Assembly (NCBI RefSeq): GCF_030811595.1
Contig: NZ_JAUSRB010000002.1
Coordinates: 7,006,001 to 7,070,000 of the forward strand
DNA length: 64,000 nucleotides
Direction of reading: 5' to 3'
From: Streptosporangium brasiliense
GTDB lineage: Bacteria > Actinomycetota > Actinomycetes > Streptosporangiales > Streptosporangiaceae
The notes under the pieces are model-generated. The model had not been told where the DNA came from and did not search any database. It saw nothing but the letters and a program-made list of their open reading frames with translations. The translations under genes and the position numbers were made by a program. This document shows, piece by piece, positions 7,788-15,887 of this stretch (positions within the stretch are counted from its first letter, which is position 1; every line of letters begins with the position of its first letter).

Positions 7788-9251
7788 ATGCTGCGCGCGG
7801 AGTGGACCAGGTTCCGCTCCGCGCGGGGCTGGGTGCTCGCCGTGGCGGCCTCCGTGCTGGTGACCGTGTCGCTCGGACTGCTGATCGCCGGAGGCGCCCG
7901 CACCACCTGCGTGACCGGGAAGGGCGAGGGCCCCTGCCCCGCGCCTTTGGTGGGTCCCGATGGCACGGCTGTGAAGGACAAGTACTACTTCGTGCACCAG
8001 CCGCTCAAGGGGAACGGCAGCATCACCGCCCGCGTGTCAGGCATGACCGGGCAGATCCGGCTGCCGGACGCCGTACCCGGGGTGCGCAACATCAAGGAGG
8101 GGGTGGTGCCGTGGGCGAAGGCCGGCCTCCTGGTCAGGCAGAGCCTCAAGCAGGGCACGCCGTATGCCGCTGTCATGCTCACCGGAGATCATGGCGTGCG
8201 GATGCAGTACAACTACGTCCACGACGTGGCCGGCGGTCCTCACAATGGCCCGCAGTGGCTGCGGCTGACCAGGTCGGGCGACACCATCACCGGCCAGGAG
8301 TCGGACGACGGCAAGACGTGGACCGAGGTCGGCACGGTCAAGTTGACCGGGCTGCCGGAGACGGTCGAGATCGGGCTGTTCGCCACCTCGCCAGGCGCCT
8401 TGTGGGACATGGCGAAAGCCTTCGCCAGCGCCACCGCCGCCTTCGACCAGATCGAGCTGCGGGGTGCGAACGGTTCGTGGCGCCGCGACGACGTCGGCGT
8501 CTCCATGGAGTCCGACGGGAAGACACCGCATCACCCGGGCGGGGTCGTCGAGTCCGGCGGGAAGCTCATCGTGACCGGGGGCGGTGACATCGGGCCCGCC
8601 ACGGTAGAGGGCGGTCTACGCGCCGACCTCATGCTGATCGGCGGGGCCGTGGGGCTGATTCCGATGCTCGTGGCGGCGGTCACGTTCTTCACAACGGAAC
8701 ACCGGCGCGGACTGATCAGGAACAGCCCGCCGGCCGAGCCGCATCCAGCGCGGCTGCTGGTGGCCAAGGCCGCGGTGGTCGGCGTGGTCGCGTCCGTGGC
8801 GGGGCTGGTGACCTCGGGGGTCGTGGTCCCTGCCGGCCTGGCGATGTTGCGTGCCAATCGGAACCCGATCCAGCCGATCACCCTGGGTACCGAACTGCGG
8901 GTGATCGTCGGCTACGCGGCGCTGACCGCGGCCGCCGCCGTGCTGGCTCTGGGCCTGGCCGCGCTGGTCAAGCGGGCCGTCGTCGCCATCGGGCTGGCCA
9001 TCGCGCTGGTCGTCGTGCCCTATCTGCTGGCGACCGCGGGTCTGGCGCCATGGCTGCTGGTGATCACCCCTGCCGCCGGGTTCGCGATCACGCAGAGCGT
9101 CCCCACGTTCGCGCATGTGGACGTGGACCCGTCACTACTGGGGGGCTATTACCCGCTCCCGCCATGGGCAGGTTTGGCCGTGACCTGGGGATATGCCGCC
9201 TTCGCCCTTGGGATAGCGATTGCCGCATACCGCAGGAAAGTGCCACGTTAG
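7788..9251 (+). CDS. ABC-2-type transporter permease with large extracellular sandwich domain
   Basis: 487 residues. One transmembrane helix (about 14-36) is followed by an extracytoplasmic region of about 240 residues resembling a concanavalin-like DUF1349 sandwich (KAGLLVRQSLKQGTPYAAVMLT, WLRLTRSGDTITGQESDDGKTWTEVG). Five or more helices follow (about 280-482). This is the architecture of actinomycete ABC-2 permeases that begin AEWTKFRT. These normally sit directly after an ATP-binding subunit gene; none is present here. The start at 7788 lacks a good ribosome site and follows an in-frame amber codon, so expression is doubtful. It is divergent from the histidine kinase/regulator pair, which may once have controlled it. 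Confidence 0.78.
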   Translation: MLRAEWTRFRSARGWVLAVAASVLVTVSLGLLIAGGARTTCVTGKGEGPCPAPLVGPDGTAVKDKYYFVHQPLKGNGSITARVSGMTGQIRLPDAVPGVRNIKEGVVPWAKAGLLVRQSLKQGTPYAAVMLTGDHGVRMQYNYVHDVAGGPHNGPQWLRLTRSGDTITGQESDDGKTWTEVGTVKLTGLPETVEIGLFATSPGALWDMAKAFASATAAFDQIELRGANGSWRRDDVGVSMESDGKTPHHPGGVVESGGKLIVTGGGDIGPATVEGGLRADLMLIGGAVGLIPMLVAAVTFFTTEHRRGLIRNSPPAEPHPARLLVAKAAVVGVVASVAGLVTSGVVVPAGLAMLRANRNPIQPITLGTELRVIVGYAALTAAAAVLALGLAALVKRAVVAIGLAIALVVVPYLLATAGLAPWLLVITPAAGFAITQSVPTFAHVDVDPSLLGGYYPLPPWAGLAVTWGYAAFALGIAIAAYRRKVPR

Positions 9252-9461
9252 GTTCCGCCCGCCAGAACGTGCAGAACCCGCTCGGCGCGTTCGGCGGCAG
9301 CACCCCGGGATACGGCTCCGACGATGCCGGAAACATGTCCGAAATGCCCGAATCTCGATGAAGCCCACCAAAACCGTGTTCGGTCCCTTATGCCGACAAT
9401 GCAAGCACTTTGGGCATCCGTGCAGGTTATTTCGAAAGTGACACCCCTGATCCTCCGCCTC

Positions 9462-9494
9462 ATGTACGTGGTAACCGTCTGTTATCACGTACAT
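9462..9494. promoter_or_regulatory. Inverted repeat in non-coding DNA
   Basis: Arms ATGTACGTGGTAAC and GTTATCACGTACAT are 14 bases with one mismatch around a CGTCT spacer. It lies between the permease and the integrase remnant, just upstream of the latter. It could be an operator or an old recombination-site arm. Confidence 0.4.
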
Positions 9495-9502
9495 GAGCGA
9501 TC

Positions 9503-9790
9503 ATGACAGCGGGCCGAGCAGGCGATCCTCCCGCTCGGCCGCGACCGGCCCCTCACCGAGATCGGCGCCGCGCTCGCCTCGGCTATGACCGGGCCCGCGT
9601 CCTGCTCGACAAGTACGCCGGGCTCGATCTGCACCAGCTCCGGCACAGCGCCGCCGTCCACCTCAGCGACACCGAGGTGCCCCTCCAGCTCATCATGGGC
9701 AGACCCGCCCCAAGAACCCGCGCACCGCCATGCGCTATGTCCAACCCGGTGCCGAAGCCATCGCGGCCGTCACCCCCGGCCGCGTCCCGG
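9503..9790 (+). pseudogene. Tyrosine recombinase (integrase) C-terminal remnant
   Basis: The motif DLHQLRHSAAVHLSDTEV contains the HxLR box of tyrosine recombinases, followed by PLQLIMG in the same frame. The continuation KNPRTAMRYVQPGAEAIA, including the terminal region where the catalytic Tyr (RYV) sits, is found in another frame. A further frame change occurs near 9580. The gene therefore has at least two frameshifts and no N-terminal half. It marks an old integration event. Confidence 0.65.
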
Positions 9791-9835
9791 GCGGGCCGGA
9801 ACGTAGCCGTCGCTTGCCGCCCCTCAAGGGGTGCC

Positions 9836-10017
9836 GGTGGTAATCGCGGAAAATCCAACGGATATGCCCCTGACCTGCCCTGGTCTGAGGGCATCGCAGG
9901 ACTGGTGTGCCGGCTGGTGGGTGCGGTGGGCCGGGCCGAGGATGCCGCTGACCTTGCCCAAGGGCTCCACGTCGACGCTGGTCAGCGATACCCGTTGGAT
10001 TTTCCGCGATTACCACC
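9836..10017. repeat. 182-bp segment bounded by 30-bp inverted repeats
   Basis: The left arm 9836-9865 begins GGTGGTAATCGCGGAAAATC. The right arm 9988-10017 is its reverse complement with one mismatch (29 of 30). The A/T-rich core GGAAAATCC stands out from the high-GC surroundings. The inside has no gene. It resembles a non-autonomous (MITE-like) element. No clear target duplication is seen, and no matching transposase is in the window. Confidence 0.55.
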
Positions 10018-10074
10018 AGGGCCCCGGCCAGACCCTACGAAATTCGAGTGCGCCAGGAGTGCAGTCGGTGTTGC

Positions 10075-10692
10075 ATGAATCAGATGATCGACGAACCGCT
10101 GGAACGACTCCGCACCGCCGCACGACGCACCCGTGAACTGGCCCTGAACCGGGCGGCCACCGGCCTGGGCCACCAGGACGCCGACGACGACGCCGGCACG
10201 ATCAACACCGACGACGCCCTCGGGTTCAACCCGTTCCCTCTACTCGAAGCCTTCCACCACAACGGCATCCGGGTCGTAGTGATCGGGCAAGTCGCCGGCA
10301 TCATGCATGGATCAACCGAACTGACCGGCGATCTAGACCTGCTCTGGGACGGCGACCCGGCCCACGCCCCAGCCCTGGCGGCTGCCTTCACCTTCGTCAA
10401 CGCCCAACTCGCCGATGAAACGGGCAACCCCATGGCAATTCACCCGGATTCCTTTCTCCGCCCCAAAGTGCAGTTCACCTCACCTGGAGCCAGCGGCGAC
10501 TGCTGCACCCCGACGCTCCCCTGGGGAAACCTTCACGTCCGAGGGTTCCTCGACCGCGCGATCACCGCAGTCGACCCCGGCGGCCTGGAAGTTCACTACG
10601 TCTCCCGAGAAGACCTGATCCAGATGCGCCGCGCCCTGGGCCGCCCCAAGGACCTCCGTCGAGCAGACGAACTGGAGGACCGCCAAGGTTGA
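10075..10692 (+). CDS. Nucleotidyltransferase-like protein
   Basis: 205 residues from ATG 10075 (an in-frame ATG at 10084 is also possible). The central stretch VVVIGQVAGIMHGSTELTGD followed by LDLLW matches the minimal nucleotidyltransferase pattern (Gly-rich turn, then Thr...Asp-x-Asp) seen in AbiEii/DUF6036-type proteins and in toxins of type IV toxin-antitoxin or MNT/HEPN pairs. The C-terminus (YVSREDLIQMRRALGRPKDLRRADEL) is typical of this group. No antitoxin or HEPN partner gene is adjacent. It lies among mobile-element scars and was probably acquired with them. Substrate unknown. Confidence 0.6.
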   Translation: MNQMIDEPLERLRTAARRTRELALNRAATGLGHQDADDDAGTINTDDALGFNPFPLLEAFHHNGIRVVVIGQVAGIMHGSTELTGDLDLLWDGDPAHAPALAAAFTFVNAQLADETGNPMAIHPDSFLRPKVQFTSPGASGDCCTPTLPWGNLHVRGFLDRAITAVDPGGLEVHYVSREDLIQMRRALGRPKDLRRADELEDRQG

Positions 10693-10940
10693 CGGCCCAT
10701 CTCCGGGATCCGTCACCCGTGCACTCCGCCAAGCAGGTCTGCCGGTGGGCGCGGATGGCGCCGGGCCACGTCAAGGAGCGGACCGCTCAGGTCAGATGGG
10801 CAGCTGTCTCATCACCCATGCCGCCAGGCCCCAGGCCGGATTCCCGTACGGCAGGGGGCTGGGCGGCGGCGTCGGCTCTGGCCCCCCGCAGCAAGAGCAC
10901 TTCCTTGACCGTGATCGGCCTGTCACGGAACAGTCATATC

Positions 10941-10954
10941 ACCAAGCGCTTGCT
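10941..10954. promoter_or_regulatory. KstR2-like operator (ACCAAGCGCTTGCT)
   Basis: This 14-mer fits the published mycobacterial KstR2 consensus AnCAAGnnCTTGnT at every fixed position. KstR2 is a TetR-type repressor of late steroid-ring catabolism that responds to a CoA thioester. The site lies 33 bases before the first start codon of the catabolic operon, where a repressor would block transcription. Other acyl-CoA-responsive TetR proteins bind similar CAAG/CTTG palindromes, so the cognate regulator is not fixed. Confidence 0.6.
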
Positions 10955-10992
10955 TGCGATAGCTGTACGGACTTAGAGTCGAGGAGATGTCC

Positions 10993-11328
10993 ATGCCTGA
11001 AGGTCCTCTGGGCTGGGTGCTGGAGCTGGCTGGGCTCGCCCCGGGCCCGTTCGCCGGGATGATGTTCGCCAACCACGGCGCCGAGGTGCTGCGCGTCGAC
11101 CGCGTCAAGGCGGTCTCCGACAAGCCGCGCGCCGATGTGATGGACCGCGGCAAGCACACGATCGGGCTGGACTTGAAGTCCCCCGACGGGGTGGCCGCCT
11201 TCAAGGAGCTGACAGAGCAGGCCGACGTGGTCGCCGCGAGGGCGACAAGCCGACGCCGCCGATCAACATCCTGGTGCCTGCACGAGGAGAAGGCACGGAA
11301 GCCGCGCGAGGCGGGGGTACTGGCCTGA
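10993..11328 (+). pseudogene. CaiB/BaiF CoA-transferase (alpha-methylacyl-CoA racemase-like), deleted and frameshifted
   Basis: The first about 75 residues are a good N-terminus of this family (LELAGLAPGPFAGMMFANHG, VLRVDR, DRGKHTIGLDLKSPDG). After EQADVV the frame fails. In another frame the DNA at about 11237-11271 encodes EGDKPTPPINIL, a motif that in family members lies some 60 residues further on. An internal deletion with a frame change has therefore removed the catalytic Asp region and the rest of the roughly 360-residue protein. ATG 10993 has GAGGAG six bases ahead. As the first gene of the operon it may now serve only as a leader for translation of the nitroreductase. Confidence 0.75.
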
Positions 11329-11357
11329 TGGAGCGAATGAGGAGTGGTGAGCGACCG

Positions 11358-12008
11358 ATGAGCATGGACGTCTTCGAGGCTCTTTACACCACGCGCGCGA
11401 TGCGCCGGGTCAAGCCGGACCCGATCCCGCTCGAGGTGCAGCGCGCCGTCCTGGACGCCGCGGTGCGCGCCCCCAGCGGGGGCAACCAGCAGAACTGGCG
11501 CTTCATGCTGGTCGACTCCCCCGAGGTCAAGGCCGAGCTCGGCCCGCTCTACCGGGACGGGCTGCGCCAGCTGTTCGACAGCTACTACAGGCCGCTGCTG
11601 GAGCAGGCCGACGACCAGGCCCGCCGCGTCTTCGCCTCGGCGCAGCACCTGGCCGACAACTTCGAGAACTACCCGCTGATGCTGTTCGCCTTCGTGCAGC
11701 ACGACCCGAGCGGCGGCGGCTCGATCTTCCCCGCCGTCTGGAACGCCCAGCTCGCCGCTCGCGCGCATGCCGTCGGCACCGCCCTCACCAGCATTCTCGG
11801 CATCTTCTACCCCGAGCAGACGCTGAGCGTGCTCGGCGTGCCCGACGACGAGGGCTGGCAGCTGGCGTGCACGGTGACGTTCGGCTACCCGACTGGCCGC
11901 TGGGGCGTCGCGCCCCGCCGCCCGGTGCATCTGGTGAGCTACCGCAACCGGTGGGGCGGCCCGGTCGGTTTCACCGTTGACGAACCGTTGTGGAGGGAGC
12001 AGCCATGA
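11358..12008 (+). CDS. Nitroreductase-family FMN oxidoreductase
   Basis: 216 residues, normal length for the FMN-dependent nitroreductase fold. The N-terminus FEALYTTRAMRRVKPDPIP and VRAPSGGNQQNWRFMLVDS form the FMN phosphate-binding site; GTALTSILGIFYPEQ and the late FGYPTGRWG close it. ATG 11358 is preferred because of AGGAG at 11340-11344; ATG 11328 is in frame but overlaps the upstream stop. Its stop overlaps the SDR start (ATGA). In steroid and terpenoid degradation clusters such enzymes act as enoyl or quinone reductases; the actual substrate here is unknown. Confidence 0.85.
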   Translation: MSMDVFEALYTTRAMRRVKPDPIPLEVQRAVLDAAVRAPSGGNQQNWRFMLVDSPEVKAELGPLYRDGLRQLFDSYYRPLLEQADDQARRVFASAQHLADNFENYPLMLFAFVQHDPSGGGSIFPAVWNAQLAARAHAVGTALTSILGIFYPEQTLSVLGVPDDEGWQLACTVTFGYPTGRWGVAPRRPVHLVSYRNRWGGPVGFTVDEPLWREQP

Positions 12009-12835
12009 ACCTCGACGGCCAGGGAGTGCTCGTCACCGGCGGCGGCAGCGGCATCGGGCTGGGCGTCGCCAAGCGCCTTGCCGCCTCAGGCGCCGCCGTG
12101 ACCATCTGCGGCCGCACCGAGGGCCGGCTGGCCGCCGCCTGCACGGAGATCGGCAAGGCGAGCTACGTGGTGACCGACGTGGCCGACGAGGAGCAGATGG
12201 CGGCGGCCGTACGGCGGGCGTGGGAGCACGCGGGCGGCCGTCTGGACGGGGTGGTCGCCTCGGCGGGCGGCTCCGGCTGGCTGGGCCCGATCACCCGGCT
12301 GCCGATCGAGGAGTGGCAGAAGGTCATCGCGACGAACCTGACCGGCACCATGCTGGCGCTCAAGCACTCCGCCGCGCTGATGGCCGCGGCGGGCGGCGGC
12401 TCGTTCGTGGCGATCTCCTCGATCGCCGCCTCCAACACCCACCGCTGGTTCGGCCCGTACGGCGTGGCCAAGGCGGGCATCGACCACCTGTGCATGCTGG
12501 CCGCCGACGAGCTCGGCCCCAGTGGCGTCCGGGTGAACGCGATCCGTCCCGGCCTGATCCGCACCGAGATGGTATCGATCATCACCGACGCGGAGAACCC
12601 GATCCTGGCCGACTACCAGGCCTGCACCCCGCTGCCCAGGGTGGGCGAGGTGGCGGACGTGGCCGCGCTGGCGGCCTTCCTCCTGTCGCCCGAGGCCTCG
12701 TGGATCACCGGCCAGGTCATCAACGTGGACGGCGGCCACTCGCTGCGCCGCGGCCCCGACTTCTCCTCCTGGCTCGAACCCGCCTACGGCCGCGACGGCC
12801 TGAGAGGGGTGACACCCACCCAGAGTCCTTCCTGA
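12005..12835 (+). CDS. Short-chain dehydrogenase/reductase
   Basis: 276 residues of a classical SDR. TGGGSGIG (11-18) binds the dinucleotide; Arg in GRTEGR (about 38) suggests NADP(H). The catalytic Ser lies in AISSIAASN, with Tyr152 and Lys156 in YGVAK; GLIRTEM and the terminal INVDGGHSL are family features. Its ATG overlaps the nitroreductase stop and has GGAGGGAG upstream. The last codons run into the palindrome at 12831-12866, with the TGA inside its left arm. Likely oxidises a hydroxyacyl-CoA or alcohol in the pathway. Confidence 0.92.
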   Translation: MNLDGQGVLVTGGGSGIGLGVAKRLAASGAAVTICGRTEGRLAAACTEIGKASYVVTDVADEEQMAAAVRRAWEHAGGRLDGVVASAGGSGWLGPITRLPIEEWQKVIATNLTGTMLALKHSAALMAAAGGGSFVAISSIAASNTHRWFGPYGVAKAGIDHLCMLAADELGPSGVRVNAIRPGLIRTEMVSIITDAENPILADYQACTPLPRVGEVADVAALAAFLLSPEASWITGQVINVDGGHSLRRGPDFSSWLEPAYGRDGLRGVTPTQSPS

Positions 12836-12866
12836 TATGTCCGGCGCTGGCGCCGGACATATCAGG
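12831..12866. terminator. 36-bp hairpin at the end of the SDR gene
   Basis: Perfect 16-base arms CCTGATATGTCCGGCG and CGCCGGACATATCAGG around CTGG, followed by AAATTTCTTT. It could be a terminator or attenuator that lowers expression of the downstream genes, or an operator. Part of it, with the flanking AAATTTC, recurs inside the next gene at 13917-13932. Confidence 0.6.
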
Positions 12867-12942
12867 AAATTTCTTTATGACCGCCAAATCGTCGGCGCGA
12901 GCGATGCGGCGGCTCCGTGACACTCCCACACCGGAGCTGACC

Positions 12943-14667
12943 ATGCACGATCTTGTCATTCGCGCCGCCACCGTCGTCGACGGCACCGGCGCCCCGCCGT
13001 ACACCGCCGACGTCGCCGTCACCGGCGGCCGCATCACCGAGGTCGCCCGCCAGAACGGCGCGGACCGGCCGGGGCGCGCCCGGCGCACCGTCGAGGCGGA
13101 CGGGCTGCTGCTCACGCCCGGCTTCGTCGACCTGCACACCCACTACGACGGCCAGGCCACCTGGGACCCGCTGCTCGGTCCCTCGTGCTGGCACGGCGTC
13201 ACCACCGTGGTCATGGGCAACTGCGGGGTCGGCTTCGCCCCGGCCAGGCCGGACCAGCGCGAGTGGCTGATCGGCCTCATGGAGGGTGTCGAGGACATTC
13301 CCGGCACCGCTCTGTCCGAGGGCATCGCCTGGGAGTGGGAAAGCTTCCCCGAGTTCCTCGACGCGCTGGAGCGGCACTCGCACGTGCTCGACATCGGCAC
13401 CCAGGTGCCGCACGGGGCGCTGCGCGCGTACGTGATGGGCGCGCGCGGCGCGCGCAACGAACCTGCCTCACCCGACGACATCGCCAGGATGAAGCATCTG
13501 GTCAAGGAGGGCATCGAGGCCGGGGCGCTCGGGTTCTCGACGAGCCGGACGCTGGCGCACAAGGCGATCGACGGCGAGCCTGTGCCAGGCACGTTCGCGG
13601 CCGAGGACGAACTGTTCGGCATCGGCGAGGCACTGCGCGAGCTCGGCAGGGGCGTCTACGAGATCGCACCGGCCGGAGCTGCGGGCGAGGACGCCAACGC
13701 GCCGATGAAGGAGGTCGCCTGGATGAGCAGGCTGGCCGAGGCGATCGACCGGCCGGTGACCTTCGCGCTGCTGCAGATCGACTCGGTGCCCGACCTGTGG
13801 AGTGAGCTGCTGAGCGAGTCGGCCAAGGTGGCGCGGCTGCACCCGCAGGTGGCCTGCCGGCCGTTCGGGATGCTGATCGGTCTGGAGGCGCTGCACGCCT
13901 TCGCCGATCACCCCTCATATCAGGAAATTTCCACCTTGCCGCGCCACGAGCGTGTCCACCGCATGCGCGACCCCCAGGTCAAGCACCGCATCCTCCACGA
14001 GATCCCGAAAGACGAGGACATACTCGCGGCCCTCTGCCGCGGCTTCACCGACCGCCTCTACCCGCTGAATCCCGAAAACCCGGACTACGAACCGCACCCC
14101 AGCACCTCCGTCAAGGCCCAGGCCGAGCGCCAGGGCCGCGAACCGCTCGAGCTGCTGTACGACCTCATGCTGGAGGACGACGGCCAGGCGATCTTCCTGC
14201 TGCCGATACTCAACTACGCCAATGGCAACCTGGATCCCCAGCGTGAGATGTTGCTGCACCCGCAGGCCGTACTCGGGCTCGGCGACGGCGGCGCGCACTG
14301 CGGCTTCATCTGCGACGCCTCCATGCCCACCACGATGCTCTCCCATTGGGCGCGCGACCGCTCGCGCGGTGCGCGGCTGCCGCTGGAGCACGTCGTCAAG
14401 CTGATGTCACGCGACACCGCCCGGCTGTACGGCCTGCACGACCGCGGCACGATCTCCCCCGGTATGAAGGCCGACCTCAACCTCATCGACTTCGAGCGGG
14501 TCGGCAACCACCGCCCGCGAATGGTGCACGACCTGCCCGCGGGCGGACGCAGGCTCATCCAGCGGGCCGACGGCTACGTCGCCACCTTCGTCGGCGGCAC
14601 CCAGACCTTCTCCCACGGCGAGCACACCGGGGCACTGCCCGGCCGGCTGGTCAGGGGCGGAGCATGA
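12943..14667 (+). CDS. N-acyl-D-amino-acid deacylase-like amidohydrolase
   Basis: 574 residues of the D-aminoacylase branch of the amidohydrolase superfamily. Metal ligands His65 and His67 lie in DLHTHYDGQ; GNCGVG contains Cys94, the metal-bridging Cys characteristic of D-aminoacylases; LGDGGAHCG has the catalytic Asp, and ISPGMKADLNLIDF is the C-terminal urease-like sandwich. ATG 12943 is chosen because GGAG precedes it and homology begins there; an in-frame ATG at 12877 lies right after the hairpin. Removing an N-acyl group would feed the fatty acid to the ligase three genes on, but the operon could equally use it on a cyclic amide. Codons at 13915-13935 (TCA TAT CAG GAA ATT TCC) are unusually AT-rich. 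Confidence 0.87.
   Translation: MHDLVIRAATVVDGTGAPPYTADVAVTGGRITEVARQNGADRPGRARRTVEADGLLLTPGFVDLHTHYDGQATWDPLLGPSCWHGVTTVVMGNCGVGFAPARPDQREWLIGLMEGVEDIPGTALSEGIAWEWESFPEFLDALERHSHVLDIGTQVPHGALRAYVMGARGARNEPASPDDIARMKHLVKEGIEAGALGFSTSRTLAHKAIDGEPVPGTFAAEDELFGIGEALRELGRGVYEIAPAGAAGEDANAPMKEVAWMSRLAEAIDRPVTFALLQIDSVPDLWSELLSESAKVARLHPQVACRPFGMLIGLEALHAFADHPSYQEISTLPRHERVHRMRDPQVKHRILHEIPKDEDILAALCRGFTDRLYPLNPENPDYEPHPSTSVKAQAERQGREPLELLYDLMLEDDGQAIFLLPILNYANGNLDPQREMLLHPQAVLGLGDGGAHCGFICDASMPTTMLSHWARDRSRGARLPLEHVVKLMSRDTARLYGLHDRGTISPGMKADLNLIDFERVGNHRPRMVHDLPAGGRRLIQRADGYVATFVGGTQTFSHGEHTGALPGRLVRGGA
13917..13932. repeat. Second copy of the palindrome-arm sequence CATATCAGGAAATTTC
   Basis: These 16 bases are identical to 12857-12872, the right arm and tail of the hairpin after the SDR gene. 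Here they lie in the amidohydrolase coding sequence and encode SYQEIS with codons unlike the rest of the gene. Confidence 0.6.
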
Positions 14668-15887
14668 GCGAACTGTTCAGGACCACGGAAGCGGCGATCG
14701 CGGACAGGAAAGCCACGGCCGCCGGCCACCGGACCGGCATCGACCTGCTCGACGGCGACATGTACGCGGACGACCCCTGGTCGCTGTACGCCTGGCTGCG
14801 CGAGCACTCCCCCATCCACTACGACGAGGCGAACGACCTGTGGGGCATCTCCCGCCACGCCGACGTCTCCGCCATCGAGCGCGATCCCAAGCTCTGGACC
14901 AGCACCGGCGGTTACCGTCCGCAGCTGCCGTCCGACCCCTCCATGATCGGCCTAGACGATCCGCAGCACGCGGAGCGCCGCCGCCTCGTCTACCGCCGCT
15001 TCACCCCGCGCTACGTGCACGAACGCTACGCCGAGCGGATCAGGGCGGTGGTGGTCGAGAAGATCGGCCAGGCGCTGGAGGAGGGCACGGTGGACGCGGT
15101 GCCTGCGCTGGCCGCGCCGCTGCCCGCCCAGATGATCGGCTGGCTGCTCGGCTTCCCCGACGCCGACTGGCCCAAGCTCAAGCATTGGTCGGAGACGACG
15201 ATCGCGGCGGGGGGCGGCCTGCGCTACGTCACTCACGAGGCCGCAGTCGCCGCCGGGGAGTTCGGCCTGGCCGTGCTCGACCTGGCCGCCGAGCGCCGCA
15301 AGTGCCCGCACGACGACCTCATATCGCTGTGGTCGGTACGGCCCGACTACGACGACGAGCACCTGGCCAACGAGGCGCTGCTGCTGCTCGACGGCGGCGC
15401 GGAGACCACCCGCACGGTGATCGCCACCGCCATCGACGTGCTGATCAGGCACCCGGACCAGTGGCGGCTGCTACGCGAGGACCCGTCGCTGGTGGAGAGC
15501 GCGGTCGAGGAGTTCATCCGCTGGAGCACCCCGATCCTCAACATGTGCCGCGCCGCCACCCGCGACACCGAGCTGCATGGTCACATCATCAGAAAGGGCC
15601 AGCAGGTCCTGCTCATGTACGGCTCGGCCAACCGCGACCCGGCGGTCTTCGCCGATCCCGACGTGTTCGACGTGACCAGGAAGCCGGGCGGCCACATCGC
15701 CTTCGGCCTGGGCACGCACTTCTGCCTCGGCGCGGCGCTGGCCAGGCTGGAGCTGAAGATCTTCTTCGAGGAATGGGTGGCCAGGGTCGGCTCGGCCGCG
15801 TGGGCCGACGCGGAGGGGCCGCGGCTGATGCGCAACTCGTTCGTGCGCGGTGTCACATCCTTCCCGATCGTCCTGGAGGCGCGATGA
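14664..15887 (+). CDS. Cytochrome P450
   Basis: 407 residues, soluble bacterial type. I-helix oxygen-binding motif GGAETT (Glu247, Thr248, Thr249), K-helix ExxR in EEFIRWSTP, and heme loop FGLGTHFCLGAALA with Cys354 are all intact. The GGAETTR form and the C-terminal style resemble CYP124/125/142-type enzymes that hydroxylate lipid or sterol side chains, but family assignment needs alignment. It needs an external ferredoxin and reductase; none is encoded nearby. The ATG overlaps the amidohydrolase stop and the TGA overlaps the ligase start, so all three are translationally coupled. Confidence 0.93.
   Translation: MSELFRTTEAAIADRKATAAGHRTGIDLLDGDMYADDPWSLYAWLREHSPIHYDEANDLWGISRHADVSAIERDPKLWTSTGGYRPQLPSDPSMIGLDDPQHAERRRLVYRRFTPRYVHERYAERIRAVVVEKIGQALEEGTVDAVPALAAPLPAQMIGWLLGFPDADWPKLKHWSETTIAAGGGLRYVTHEAAVAAGEFGLAVLDLAAERRKCPHDDLISLWSVRPDYDDEHLANEALLLLDGGAETTRTVIATAIDVLIRHPDQWRLLREDPSLVESAVEEFIRWSTPILNMCRAATRDTELHGHIIRKGQQVLLMYGSANRDPAVFADPDVFDVTRKPGGHIAFGLGTHFCLGAALARLELKIFFEEWVARVGSAAWADAEGPRLMRNSFVRGVTSFPIVLEAR

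Noticed and set aside
9324-9506. Short plus frame with CPKCPN-type start
   Set aside because: No ribosome site, no further Cys pairs, and it runs through the inverted repeat at 9462; not supportable as a zinc-finger gene.
10075-10692. Complete toxin-antitoxin system
   Set aside because: Only the nucleotidyltransferase-like gene is seen; no HEPN or antitoxin gene is adjacent.
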